Below, piece by piece: positions 9,931-18,476 of a DNA stretch of 64,000 bases (position 1 is its first letter; the number at the start of each line of letters is the position of its first letter). The notes under the pieces are model-generated. The model was not told the origin of the DNA. It saw nothing but the letters and a program-made list of their open reading frames with translations, and did no database searches. The position numbers and the translations under genes are program-made. The stretch is taken from positions 310,001-374,000 of the forward strand of contig NZ_AHMO02000011.1 of assembly GCF_000243715.2 (NCBI RefSeq), given 5' to 3'. The stretch comes from Leptospira broomii serovar Hurstbridge str. 5399 (GTDB lineage: Bacteria; Spirochaetota; Leptospiria; Leptospirales; Leptospiraceae).

Positions 9931-11348
9931 TTCTCCATCCTTGTTAAAGATTTTAAGCAATCCAGGGCAATTTTTAGCTGCTCGATCTGACGAGTCTTAG
10001 CCGTCCCGCCGTAGCTGTTTTTTTTATCCGCGGACAATTCTAGGGAAACCGCATTAGAATATTCTTCTCCTTTAAAGTAAGGAGAAATAGATATGCGAAT
10101 ATCTTCCGAAATCGTAAAAAGGGTCTCCCCTCTTTCACTACACTCCGACACCAGCCTTCCCACGAGTTCGTGCGCGGTCCGAAATGGCACCCCTTTTTGA
10201 CGCACTAAAAAATCGGCCAAATCCGTAGCGGTCGCAAACCCCTCTTTCAAGGAGCGTTCTCCTCTCTCGGGGCGGAACTTCATTTCTCGCACCATGGCTT
10301 CTAATCCTTCCAGGCTGATCATGACAGTCTCAACTGTGTCGAACAACGGTAATTTATCTTCTTGTAAATCCCGATTATAAGTTAGCGGCAGACCTTTTAA
10401 GAGAGTAACGATGTGATTTAAATTTCCGACGACTCTCGCGGCTTTCCCCCGTATCAGTTCCGCGATATCAGGATTCTTTTTTTGAGGCATGATGGATGAG
10501 CCTGTAGTTAACGCGTCGGGAAGCTTCACTAAGCCGAATTCTTGGGAGGAGTAAAGAATTAAGTCCTCGCAAAACCGTGAGGCGTGAATCATACATTGAG
10601 TGCTCGCAAACAAAAATTGTAAAAGATGATCTCTGCCGCTTACCGCATCCATAGAGTTCGGAGAAATTTTCGGTAGCTCCAGTTCGGAAGCCAAAAAATC
10701 GCGATCGTTGGAATAATTGACACCTGCCATAGCTCCGGAACCTAAAACCAATTCGTCATTGGTTGATCGAACGAATTGGAAGAAATCGCGATCTCGTTTA
10801 AACATCCAGAAATATGCCAGGATAAATTGGGAGGCTCGAATCGGCTGCGCTACTTGCAGATGAGTATATCCCGGGATAATCGTGCCTACATTCGCTTCCG
10901 CTAAAGTATATAGAGCCTCTAATAAGGAATCTAATCCTCCTTGGATTTCAAGTATCCGACTGCGAATATAAAGTCTTACATCTTGAGCGACCTGATCGTT
11001 CCTAGATCTTGCAGTATGAAGTTTTTTGCCGACTTCTCCCTTTAGTTCTGTCAAACGATTTTCCACATGCATATGGATGTCTTCCAAATCAGTGCGAAAT
11101 TCAAACGAGCCTGATTCTATTTCCGCTTGGATTAGATCGAGTCCGTCCAAGATCGATTCCAATTCCGATTGAGTTAGAATTCCGATTTTCTTCAGCATTT
11201 TTGCATGAGCACGATTCCCCTGCAGGTCTTCTTTAAATAATTTTCGATCGAAAGAAATGGATTCGCCGATCCGTTCCAGTATGGAGGAGGACTTCTCTTT
11301 GAATCTTCCACCCCAAAGTTTTCCTTTCTGATTTGTTTTATCTGACAC
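9927..11348 (-). CDS. argH: Argininosuccinate lyase
   Basis: ArgH splits argininosuccinate into arginine and fumarate in the last step of arginine synthesis. KLWGGRF near the N-terminus, the HTARSRNDQV segment, TPGYTHLQVAQP-like text (IPGYTHLQVAQPI) and the signature GSSIMPQKKNPD with its catalytic Ser are all present. The start is uncertain. GTG at 11348 puts the family N-terminus right and has GAGAG five bases upstream; GTG at 11360 would overlap the upstream stop; an ATG lies further out at 11384. Its neighbours are not arginine genes. The stop is coupled to the cyclophilin gene. Confidence 0.95.
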   Translation of the reverse strand: MSDKTNQKGKLWGGRFKEKSSSILERIGESISFDRKLFKEDLQGNRAHAKMLKKIGILTQSELESILDGLDLIQAEIESGSFEFRTDLEDIHMHVENRLTELKGEVGKKLHTARSRNDQVAQDVRLYIRSRILEIQGGLDSLLEALYTLAEANVGTIIPGYTHLQVAQPIRASQFILAYFWMFKRDRDFFQFVRSTNDELVLGSGAMAGVNYSNDRDFLASELELPKISPNSMDAVSGRDHLLQFLFASTQCMIHASRFCEDLILYSSQEFGLVKLPDALTTGSSIMPQKKNPDIAELIRGKAARVVGNLNHIVTLLKGLPLTYNRDLQEDKLPLFDTVETVMISLEGLEAMVREMKFRPERGERSLKEGFATATDLADFLVRQKGVPFRTAHELVGRLVSECSERGETLFTISEDIRISISPYFKGEEYSNAVSLELSADKKNSYGGTAKTRQIEQLKIALDCLKSLTRMEK

Positions 11349-11356
11349 GAATACTC

Positions 11357-11791
11357 TCACTTCTCCGCATATATTTGCAGCCAATCACGAACGGTTTCCA
11401 AATCTTCTCGGTTCAGTTTGGATTCCGGATGTAAAATTTTATAATCCCAAAGAGGCATTTCTCCGTCTTCTATCTCTTCTAAAATTTTCTCTGCAAGATC
11501 GGCTTTTTCGGAAGGTTTTAAATCCTCCCACTCGGAAAAATTGAGCTCATCTTTTCCCTCCTCCACATGATGTATCAAGTAGAGTGAAACGGGAAATATC
11601 CGCGAATACCAGGGCCATTTCACCAAATCTGAATGACAGTCGTAGCAGGATTTGCGAAAAATCTTTTTGACGCTTTCTTCCGTTTGGATTTCCTTAGCAT
11701 TCTTCCCTGACGGGAATTCCACTGGGACGAATTGTAATCCCAGGAACAGGACCGATAGCCCGATTCCGAGACGAATCGCGATTCTTTTCAT
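11357..11791 (-). CDS. Exported heme-binding-domain protein (single CxxCH)
   Basis: 144 residues with an N-terminal signal/anchor helix and a single CYDCH motif (CxxCH), which binds one heme c covalently. WPWYSRIFPVSLYLIHHVEEGKDELNF-like text with His-His and the conserved NFSEW segment match the small 'heme-binding domain' family found in many Bacteroidetes and spirochaetes. It likely sits in the periplasm, anchored to the inner membrane, and carries electrons or senses a ligand. It is the first gene of the argH run. Its stop lies very close to, or overlaps, the argH start. Confidence 0.85.
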   Translation of the reverse strand: MKRIAIRLGIGLSVLFLGLQFVPVEFPSGKNAKEIQTEESVKKIFRKSCYDCHSDLVKWPWYSRIFPVSLYLIHHVEEGKDELNFSEWEDLKPSEKADLAEKILEEIEDGEMPLWDYKILHPESKLNREDLETVRDWLQIYAEK

Positions 11792-11858
11792 CGTTTTCCC
11801 GCTAGCGTAGTGAAAGGGAACGGATTTTGGAAGTAGAATTTCCCGTTACGGAGATCGA

Positions 11859-12335
11859 ATGATGAACTTTCTGCAAGACGGACATACGATCAGTTACATA
11901 TGGATCGGCGTGGGTCTTTTCTTAATGGTGGCCGAGCTATTCGTCCCGGGAACCTTTGTCGTATTTTTGGGGATTTCGGCCGTTATAGTAGGTTCTCTTT
12001 CTTATTTTTTTGAATTCAATATCTGGATCCAAGCGGGGTTATGGGCAGGTTGCTCCGGTGTCTTGATTTTACTCGGAGGCGCGGCTCTTCGTCGATTTTT
12101 TCCCTCCAATAGCGAGCGAGCGGTTTTAAATCCCGAAGACGGTCCGGGTAGAATCGTTCCCGTCATAAAAGATATTTTGGTGGAAAGAAAGGGTGGAAGA
12201 ATTTTATTCCAGGGCACAGAATGGGACGCCGTGAGTAAGACCAAACGGATTCCCAGTGGACGAAAAGCGGAAATCATCGAAAGAGAAAATTTGACCTTCA
12301 TAGTTAAACCGGTAGATTTACCCGACGAGTCCTAA
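11859..12335 (+). CDS. NfeD family membrane protein
   Basis: 158 residues. The first 70 form three hydrophobic helices with the NfeD-like text 'GVGLFLMVAELFVPGTFV' and a Gly-rich turn. The remainder is a soluble OB-fold domain (GRIVPV..., RKGGRILFQGTEWDA) ending before PVDLPDES. This is the short NfeD form without a protease domain. The gene sits 45 bases before two SPFH genes on the same strand. NfeD and SPFH/stomatin proteins form one functional unit in membrane microdomains in many bacteria, so the three are very likely an operon. Confidence 0.9.
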   Translation: MMNFLQDGHTISYIWIGVGLFLMVAELFVPGTFVVFLGISAVIVGSLSYFFEFNIWIQAGLWAGCSGVLILLGGAALRRFFPSNSERAVLNPEDGPGRIVPVIKDILVERKGGRILFQGTEWDAVSKTKRIPSGRKAEIIERENLTFIVKPVDLPDES

Positions 12336-12380
12336 TCGCATTTTTAAAACTAAAGCAAAAAGGGAGGTTCAGGAAACATT

Positions 12381-13307
12381 ATGTTTTACTTTACATTATT
12401 TTTTATTGGGGCGATCTATCTAATTAGAAAGACGTTTATTATAGTTCCTCAAAACTATAGTTTTCTAGTCGAGAGATTGGGCGTATTTCGGGGAGCTCTT
12501 CCCGGCGGATTTCATTTCCTAATTCCCCTAATTGATCAGGTTAGATATCGGCAAAACCTGAAAGAGATCGCCATGGACATCCCTCCTCAAACTTGCATCA
12601 CCAAAGATAACGTTTCTATTCTCGTGGATGGAATCTTATATCTTAGGTTGGTTGATCCTTATAAAGCTTCTTACGAAATCGAAAATTTTCAAAATGCTAC
12701 CGTTCAATTGGCGCAGACGACGCTTCGTTCTGAAATCGGAAAACTGGTTTTAGATCATACATTCTCGGAGAGGGACGATATCAATGCAAACGTCGTCCGG
12801 GCTTTGGATGAAGCCACAGATCCTTGGGGAATCAAGGTAACTCGATACGAAATCAAAAATATTTCTCCTCCAAAAGAAATCTTACACGAAATGGAAGAAC
12901 AGGTAAAAGCGGAACGAGTGAAGCGAGCTGAAATTACCATTTCCGAAGGAGAAAAATTAGGTCGAATCAATCGATCGATGGGAGAGCGCCAGGAAGCAAT
13001 CAATCTTTCCGAAGGGGAGAAAATTAAGAAAGTAAACGAGGCGGAAGGAAAGGCTCAAGAAATCGAATTAATCGCAACCGCTAAGGCAAAAGGAATCCAG
13101 CTTATCGCAAACTCTATCGGAAAGGATGGAGGCCCCGAAGCCGTCAATTTGCAAATCACGGAAGATTATCTTACCGGGCTGGGAGAGATCCTACAAAAGG
13201 CTAAAACGACCGTACTACCCGCAGAGATAGCGGGTGTAGTAAGCTTTTTCGAAGGTTTTTCCAAAGTGACTAACAAATTACCGAATATCGCCGAGACCAA
13301 GGAGTAA
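12381..13307 (+). CDS. SPFH/band 7 (stomatin/paraslipin-like) membrane protein 1
   Basis: 308 residues. An N-terminal membrane helix is followed by VPQNYSFLVERLGVF, the start of the SPFH domain, with PPQTCITKDNV and the conserved GILYLRLVDPYKASYEI. A long charged coiled coil (about residues 165-240) contains repeated SEGE motifs. Such proteins assemble into rings at the inner membrane and control membrane proteases or scaffolding. AGGGAGGTTC lies before the ATG. It is followed after eight bases by a clear paralogue, suggesting a hetero-oligomer similar to HflK/HflC, although the proteins are of paraslipin type. Confidence 0.92.
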   Translation: MFYFTLFFIGAIYLIRKTFIIVPQNYSFLVERLGVFRGALPGGFHFLIPLIDQVRYRQNLKEIAMDIPPQTCITKDNVSILVDGILYLRLVDPYKASYEIENFQNATVQLAQTTLRSEIGKLVLDHTFSERDDINANVVRALDEATDPWGIKVTRYEIKNISPPKEILHEMEEQVKAERVKRAEITISEGEKLGRINRSMGERQEAINLSEGEKIKKVNEAEGKAQEIELIATAKAKGIQLIANSIGKDGGPEAVNLQITEDYLTGLGEILQKAKTTVLPAEIAGVVSFFEGFSKVTNKLPNIAETKE

Positions 13308-13315
13308 AAAAGAGC

Positions 13316-14251
13316 ATGGAATTAAGCGGTTTTAAATACGCGTTTACGGGAATCTTTTGGTTCGCGTTTACTCTTTATCTTGCCTATAAAATATATAGAT
13401 CGATTCGTATCGTCTCTGCTCAAGAGTGTATTATCGTAGAACGATTAGGTCGATATAGCAGGACTCTACATGCGGGATTTCATATCCTGATTCCGTTCAT
13501 AGACGAAGACTCCTACTATCATACTTTGAAGGAGCAGGCTATCGACGTTCCCCCGCAAACCTGTATTACCAAAGATAACGTTAAGGTTGAAATGGACGGT
13601 ATATTGTATTTAAGAGTCCTGGATCCTCAAAGAGCCAGCTACGGAATCGACGATTATAGATTTGCAGTTACCCAACTCGTGCAAACTACGATGCGTGCCA
13701 TTATCGGTACCATGGATATGGATACGACTTTCGAGACACGCGAAGTGATTAACAGTAAGATCTTAGAAGTCCTGGACCAGGCTGCGGAACCCTGGGGAGT
13801 GCGAGTCAATCGATATGAGATCGTAAACATTACTCCCCCGAAATCGATAATAGAAGCGATGGAAAGGGAGAAAAAAGCTCAAATCACCAAAAAAGCCCAA
13901 ATTTCCCTCTCGGAAGGGGATCGGGATTCTAGGATCAATCGATCTTTAGGTGTGAAAGAGGAAGCGATCAATAAATCCGAGGGCGAAAAGCAGAAACGCA
14001 TTAACGAGGCGGAAGGCTTGGCCACGGAAATCGAATCGATAGCGGAAGCTACCGCCAAAGGTATCGCTCTACTAGCATCGTCGATCAAAAGTACGGGCGG
14101 AAAAGAAGCGGTAAAACTTAGAATTGCTCAACGATTTATTAAAGAAATAGAGAAATTAGGACAAGAAGGAACGGATCTTGTTTTACCGTTAAACCTTTCC
14201 AATTTTAAATCCGTAATGAAAGCGGTTTTAGGCGGGGAATCGAAAGCGTAG
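13316..14251 (+). CDS. SPFH/band 7 (stomatin/paraslipin-like) membrane protein 2
   Basis: 311 residues, homologous along its length to the gene just upstream: ECIIVERLGRYSRTL, PPQTCITKDNVKVEMDG, LYLRVLDPQRASYGI and a coiled coil with SEGD/SEGE repeats. The two differ at most positions, so the tandem duplication is old. One N-terminal membrane helix anchors it, with the SPFH domain and coiled coil in the aqueous phase. It ends the NfeD operon at the hairpin at 14258-14290. Confidence 0.92.
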   Translation: MELSGFKYAFTGIFWFAFTLYLAYKIYRSIRIVSAQECIIVERLGRYSRTLHAGFHILIPFIDEDSYYHTLKEQAIDVPPQTCITKDNVKVEMDGILYLRVLDPQRASYGIDDYRFAVTQLVQTTMRAIIGTMDMDTTFETREVINSKILEVLDQAAEPWGVRVNRYEIVNITPPKSIIEAMEREKKAQITKKAQISLSEGDRDSRINRSLGVKEEAINKSEGEKQKRINEAEGLATEIESIAEATAKGIALLASSIKSTGGKEAVKLRIAQRFIKEIEKLGQEGTDLVLPLNLSNFKSVMKAVLGGESKA

Positions 14252-14257
14252 GAATCT

Positions 14258-14290
14258 TTCGGAACTCCGAATTTTCTCCGGGGTTCCGAA
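14258..14290. terminator. Bidirectional stem-loop terminator between the SPFH operon and fliN
   Basis: TTCGGAACTCC (14258-14268) pairs with GGGGTTCCGAA (14280-14290) over 11 base pairs including one G-U, followed on the plus strand by TCTTTT. It separates convergent genes. Confidence 0.75.
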
Positions 14291-14304
14291 TCTTTTGAAA
14301 TAGA

Positions 14305-14829
14305 TTACATCAATCTTCTGTCCGGGTTGACGATCTCAGTAATTCTAATCCCATAATAATCGTCGAGTACGACAAGTTTTCCTTTTCCTACTAGTTTACC
14401 GTTTGCTAAAATATCCAAATCCTCGCCGACTGCACTGTCCAATTCAACGACCGCACCTTCGCTCAATGCCAAGACATCTTTAATGTACATATTTGTGCGA
14501 CCGAGTTCGACGGTTAACGCAATGTTTACATCAAGGAGTAAATTTAAATTTGCCGTATTGGAGGTTGAAGAAGACGTTCTGGAAGTCTGCTTAGGCGGGG
14601 CCGGAGTCGAAGAAGGTCCAAGTGCCGCAGCAATGTCCGCAAAGGACGGAGCGCCGCTACCGCCACCACCGGAGCTTCCCCCACCGCCTGCGTCGCCTAA
14701 AAGTGAATCAAGCTCTCCGCTTAGATTAAAATCGGCAGACCCGCCACCGCCAGCAGGAGCTGCACCGCCCCCTCCGCCGCCGGTTAAAAGTGCATCAATA
14801 TCGTCTTGTGAAAGGGATCCTTCACCCAT
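14305..14829 (-). CDS. fliN: Flagellar motor switch protein FliN with FliM-like N-terminus
   Basis: The C-terminal 80 residues are a SpoA/FliN domain (LLLDVNIALTVELGRTNMYI, LSEGAVVELDSAVGEDLDI, YGIRITEIV), which builds the lower C-ring of the motor. The first residues, LSQDDIDALLTG, copy the CheY-binding motif at the start of FliM. About 75 residues of Gly/Ala/Ser/Pro-rich linker join the two. The layout recalls FliY, but no CheC domain is present. It is transcribed away from the AAA+ gene and lies between flagellar and envelope genes. The Shine-Dalgarno GGAGG is about ten bases before the ATG. Confidence 0.95.
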   Translation of the reverse strand: MGEGSLSQDDIDALLTGGGGGGAAPAGGGGSADFNLSGELDSLLGDAGGGGSSGGGGSGAPSFADIAAALGPSSTPAPPKQTSRTSSSTSNTANLNLLLDVNIALTVELGRTNMYIKDVLALSEGAVVELDSAVGEDLDILANGKLVGKGKLVVLDDYYGIRITEIVNPDRRLM

Positions 14830-14910
14830 AAGGGATTGCCTCCAAGGGGTCTTTCTATTTTCTTCGACAGTACCGAAGGATATTACAAGATAAATTCTTC
14901 CGGAGAACTT

Positions 14911-16203
14911 ATGAAATCAGAAGAATCAAGCTCAAACAAGGGAACCTCCGCCGGACATTTAGATTTTAGCAGGGCTAAGGAACTTTTGCTACGAGAATTA
15001 CTCTCCTCGGGAGTTCCTGAGAATGAACTCCCGTCCTTTGTGCCCGATAAAAAAGACGTAAAAGTGGAATTTCCGACCCCTCCTATCGATAAATCCCAGC
15101 TTTTGGACTGCCTACAAATCGTAAAAAACCATATCGAAAATCTGAGAATTCATACTTTCGAACCCGGATATTATTGTCTTCAGGCGCTAAACGAGAATAT
15201 CTTTGAAACAAGGAATCTTCTAGATAATGCTAAATTTCGTTTTTATTCGGGAAGAACTCATAATCGAGTAGAGATTACAAAGAAAGGCGATTTTACTAGA
15301 GAAGAAGTTTTTGCCGCTATCGATTTATTTCGATATTTAAGGCAATCCAAGAAGGAATCGGTTCAAAACCCAAAGGAACTTTTACTCAGACTTGGCATCG
15401 AAGTTTATGATCCTGAAGAAGCCAAAAAGAAAGGGGATTGGTTTACTTTTGACGCGGTCGCCGGATATGCCGACGTTAAGCAGCAAATATTAGAATCCAT
15501 TATTCTTCCCTTAAAATCTCCCGAAACCTTTGAAGAAGTCGCGAAGATGACTAGAAAATTTCCCGGGCGCACAAAGCCTAGGGCGATTTTGTTAGAAGGA
15601 GAACCCGGTGTCGGGAAGACGACAATGGCTAAGGTCGTCTCCTGCATGACGGGAATCCCGTTAATATACGTTCCCGTGGAATCAATTTTAAGCAAATATT
15701 ATGGAGAAAGCGCCCAAAATATGGCCTACGTTTTCGACGCTGCCGCGCTATTTCCCTCCTGTCTCCTGTTCTTAGATGAAATAGATTCCTTAGCCGGTTC
15801 TCGCGACGACGGATTATTCGAGGCGACCAGAAACATACTTTCGGTCCTATTACGGAAATTAGACGGATTCGAGGGAGGGCAAAAATCGGTAACTCTAGGG
15901 GCTACCAATCGCAAACAGGATTTAGACCGCGCTTTAGTTTCTCGATTTGATCGGTCTGTCTACTTCCCTCTTCCGAATTTGACAGAAAGAGCCTCTATTT
16001 TAGGGAATTATGCGATTCACCTCACCGAAAATGAGAGAATTCTGATATCGGAAAGACTGGAAGGCAAATCAGGAAGAGACTTAAGAGATTTCTGTGATTT
16101 TACGGAACGGCGATGGAGCTCCAGTTTGATTGAAAAAGGATTGAAGCCGGTCCCCCCACCGTATGAACTGTATCTGGAAATTAGTTCAAAAACAGGAAAA
16201 TAA
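14911..16203 (+). CDS. AAA+ ATPase of unknown target
   Basis: I start it at 14911, where GGAGAACTT precedes ATG; the longer frame from 14836 would run through the fliN leader. The protein has about 430 residues. An N-terminal helical region of about 185 residues has no recognised domain. An AAA module follows with Walker A GEPGVGKTT, Walker B LLFLDEIDS, and SRFDRSV containing the arginine-finger region. The classic-clade pattern (FDAVAGYADVKQQI at the start of the module) is like spastin, FtsH and Cdc48. It lies between fliN and fcpB, so an assembly role for motor or sheath is possible but only by context. Confidence 0.85.
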   Translation: MKSEESSSNKGTSAGHLDFSRAKELLLRELLSSGVPENELPSFVPDKKDVKVEFPTPPIDKSQLLDCLQIVKNHIENLRIHTFEPGYYCLQALNENIFETRNLLDNAKFRFYSGRTHNRVEITKKGDFTREEVFAAIDLFRYLRQSKKESVQNPKELLLRLGIEVYDPEEAKKKGDWFTFDAVAGYADVKQQILESIILPLKSPETFEEVAKMTRKFPGRTKPRAILLEGEPGVGKTTMAKVVSCMTGIPLIYVPVESILSKYYGESAQNMAYVFDAAALFPSCLLFLDEIDSLAGSRDDGLFEATRNILSVLLRKLDGFEGGQKSVTLGATNRKQDLDRALVSRFDRSVYFPLPNLTERASILGNYAIHLTENERILISERLEGKSGRDLRDFCDFTERRWSSSLIEKGLKPVPPPYELYLEISSKTGK

Positions 16204-16335
16204 ACATTTTAACTCGCGAAAATGTAAATCTTACATTCAATCCGGAGTCTATTTTTCCGATACTATATACAGGGATTTTTCGGAAAACCGAGAAGTTCAA
16301 ATCCGCTTATTAAAAGTACCAAGGAATAGGGGACA

Positions 16336-17160
16336 ATGAAACGCAAAATCGCATTTTGCCTCGCCATTTTGGCAGTAACCGGCCTATTGGATGCCCAACA
16401 ACAGAACCAACAAGGCCAAAAGAAGGATGATCTCCAAGCAGGAGCAGCAATCCTAGACACTGAGAAAGGCTTAGATGAGCGCATCTTCGAGCTGAACCAA
16501 AGACTTACGCGTCATACGGTTCTAATGAAGATGAAGGTTCGAATCCTCCCTTTCCGCACCGTTCTTTTTAAAGGAAAAGGAAACGGCGATGAATGTGTTC
16601 CGGCCGTTAATCAAGAAGATCCGGCAAACAACTGCATCCGTGTAGAAGTTTACGATTTTATTAAGGATGACGAGCGTGGGCAAGGAAAGCTTGTTCAAGG
16701 CGGTTTGGCAAAATTTGTAGAAATCTACTTTGACGGTCAAAACAGCAATGATCCGGATCCACGTATGGAACCTCCCCGAAATATCGCTAAGCTTATCAGC
16801 AAGGTTTATAAAAATAACTTCCGCATCGAAGATAAGGTTGTTTCAGAAATCATAGATCGTGGACCGAATAGCCAACCGGCTCATAATGAGAAGGTCGAAG
16901 TTTATTACCAAAAGAACGGCTATCCCGAATATGGACGCGGAGAAACCCCGAGCGAAAAAGGTGTTGGAAAATACATTCTGACCAGCGTAGAAAATACTAA
17001 AACTCACCCACTCCGGAATGCGTTTAAAAAACAATTCTACGTAAAACACCTGGACGACTTTGACCGCCTTTTCACTAAGATTTTCGATTACAACGATCAG
17101 TTAGGTAACGAAAATTACAGAGAAAACGTTGATATACTGAAGGAATCTCTAAAATACTAA
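16336..17160 (+). CDS. fcpB: Probable flagellar coiling/sheath protein FcpB
   Basis: 274 residues (about 31 kDa) with a cleavable signal peptide (KRKIAFCLAILAVTGLLDAQ). It is Leptospira-type in size and position: near fliN and fliM, as remembered for the fcpB region of L. interrogans. FcpB is a sheath protein on the outer curve of the periplasmic flagellum needed for the coiled filament shape. I know no diagnostic motif that proves it; the text with NIAKLISKVYKNN and HPLRNAFKKQFYVKHLDDFD is not shared with FlaA or FcpA as I recall them. The gene has its own leader of 130 bases and an AGGGGA ribosome site, and continues directly into the next gene. Confidence 0.6.
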   Translation: MKRKIAFCLAILAVTGLLDAQQQNQQGQKKDDLQAGAAILDTEKGLDERIFELNQRLTRHTVLMKMKVRILPFRTVLFKGKGNGDECVPAVNQEDPANNCIRVEVYDFIKDDERGQGKLVQGGLAKFVEIYFDGQNSNDPDPRMEPPRNIAKLISKVYKNNFRIEDKVVSEIIDRGPNSQPAHNEKVEVYYQKNGYPEYGRGETPSEKGVGKYILTSVENTKTHPLRNAFKKQFYVKHLDDFDRLFTKIFDYNDQLGNENYRENVDILKESLKY

Positions 17161-17697
17161 GTGAGATATATTGTTCCCTGTTCTTCATGCCGAACCGAAC
17201 TACGAATCCCGGTTAATCTAGGAAAGTTGACGGTTCGGTGCCCTCGGTGTTACCATTCCTTCATATTTGATCCCGATGATAAGGCTTCCCTTGTGGGAGG
17301 TCGCTATGAATTAGGATCGGAAGAAAATAGCAATCCTCGCTCCTTGCGAGGATTTTTTCTTTTCCTGGAGGAGCTATGGAGAAAGGCAAAGGAAAAAATC
17401 CTACCTCGTAAGAACGAATCCTTAGGTTGGCAGACTCCGACATCTTCCCAGGAAACCTATCAGCAAGCTCAACCGCGCTATATGGTCACTAGAAGTTTCG
17501 GTCAACGTTTCGCTCGCAACTTACTTCTTGCGCTTATTTTAATCGGAATCGCGAGAGCTTGTTTCTTTACTCAGGAAAGAATTATTTTTCAAGAACAGGA
17601 GGTCCCGCCGAATACGGAAGAATCCGAACCGCAAATCCCTCCCCCGTCAATACCGGACGCGCCTCAAGAGGAAGAGCGACCTCAGTATGAAATTTAA
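17161..17697 (+). CDS. Zinc-ribbon protein with one membrane helix
   Basis: It begins with GTG directly after the fcpB stop, with no gap, so it is translated from the same mRNA. Residues 7-30 contain CSSC and CPRC, a zinc-ribbon pair of the MJ0042/zinc_ribbon type often found at the start of bacterial membrane proteins. After about 110 polar residues, a single hydrophobic helix (ARNLLLALILIGIARACFF) is followed by a Glu/Pro-rich tail. The zinc ribbon would be cytoplasmic and the tail periplasmic. The function is unknown. Overlap with fcpB suggests a role linked to flagella or export, but this is inference only. Confidence 0.72.
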   Translation: MRYIVPCSSCRTELRIPVNLGKLTVRCPRCYHSFIFDPDDKASLVGGRYELGSEENSNPRSLRGFFLFLEELWRKAKEKILPRKNESLGWQTPTSSQETYQQAQPRYMVTRSFGQRFARNLLLALILIGIARACFFTQERIIFQEQEVPPNTEESEPQIPPPSIPDAPQEEERPQYEI

Positions 17698-17699
17698 TT

Positions 17700-18476
17700 A
17701 TGAATATCCTTCTCTTGTCTCGCGAAGATGAAACGGAAGATAAGAAATTTAAAGTCACCGATCCGATACGAATCAATCATATTAGAAATATTTTAAAGAA
17801 GAAGCCTTCCGATTCGATTAAGGCGGGAATTCTAAACGATTCTTTAGGAAAATTCAAGATCATTTACATTGATACGAAGTACATCCTCGGTAATTACGTT
17901 AAAATCGTCGTGCCGAAAAGGCGAACGCCTTCGCTATCATTATTTTCCGCCGTACAAAGACCTCCCACCGTGGAAAAAATTCTGCATTTAGCCGGAACTT
18001 GGGGGATCGAGTCGATCAAATTTCACACAACAGATCTATCTCGTGACGAATACCTTACCTCCCCTATCTGGAAATCCGAGAATTTACGGGCCGAACTAAG
18101 GATAGGAATGGAACAGGGTTGGAACGTTTTCGAACCGTCGATTTCCTTAGGATTTTCTATCCCTATAGCGAATGAAAGAACTAGATCCAAGGCAAAATTT
18201 TCCGACGTGCTTCCGGACTTTTCCGGTTCTCTTTTCTATTTAGATCGTAAAGGTGGCATGTTCGATTCGCTACTTTCCGCACGGATGAGTATTTTAAATG
18301 TAGGGTTCCTGCTCGGACCTGAACCTGGATGGAGTGCTAAAGAAATGAAACGATTTCGAGAAATCGGAGCCTCTCCGCTCAATGTATCTTCTGCGATACT
18401 TCGGAGCGAGCACGCATTGGCCTTTTTACTCGCTCAATGGGAACTTGTTTTAAAAAGTAAGGGAATTGGAAAATAG
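17700..18476 (+). CDS. rsmE: RsmE-family 16S rRNA (uracil1498-N3)-methyltransferase
   Basis: 258 residues. The C-terminal half carries SPOUT-fold features of RsmE: LLGPEPGWSAKEMKRF followed by SPLNVSSAILRSEHALAFLLAQ, matching the SAM-binding knot (usually IGPEGGF...LG..ILR.ET). It methylates U1498 at the decoding site of 16S rRNA. The first 75 residues form the PUA-like RNA-binding domain, and HIRNILKKKPSDSI is typical. GPEGG has become GPEPG, a small deviation. The last 27 bases overlap the end of the opposite-strand outer-membrane gene. Confidence 0.85.
   Translation: MNILLLSREDETEDKKFKVTDPIRINHIRNILKKKPSDSIKAGILNDSLGKFKIIYIDTKYILGNYVKIVVPKRRTPSLSLFSAVQRPPTVEKILHLAGTWGIESIKFHTTDLSRDEYLTSPIWKSENLRAELRIGMEQGWNVFEPSISLGFSIPIANERTRSKAKFSDVLPDFSGSLFYLDRKGGMFDSLLSARMSILNVGFLLGPEPGWSAKEMKRFREIGASPLNVSSAILRSEHALAFLLAQWELVLKSKGIGK

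Noticed and set aside
16250..16290. Sigma-28-like TCCGATA and an 8-bp stem in the fcpB leader
   Set aside because: No TAAA box at the required distance, and the loop is too large for a CsrA-type site.
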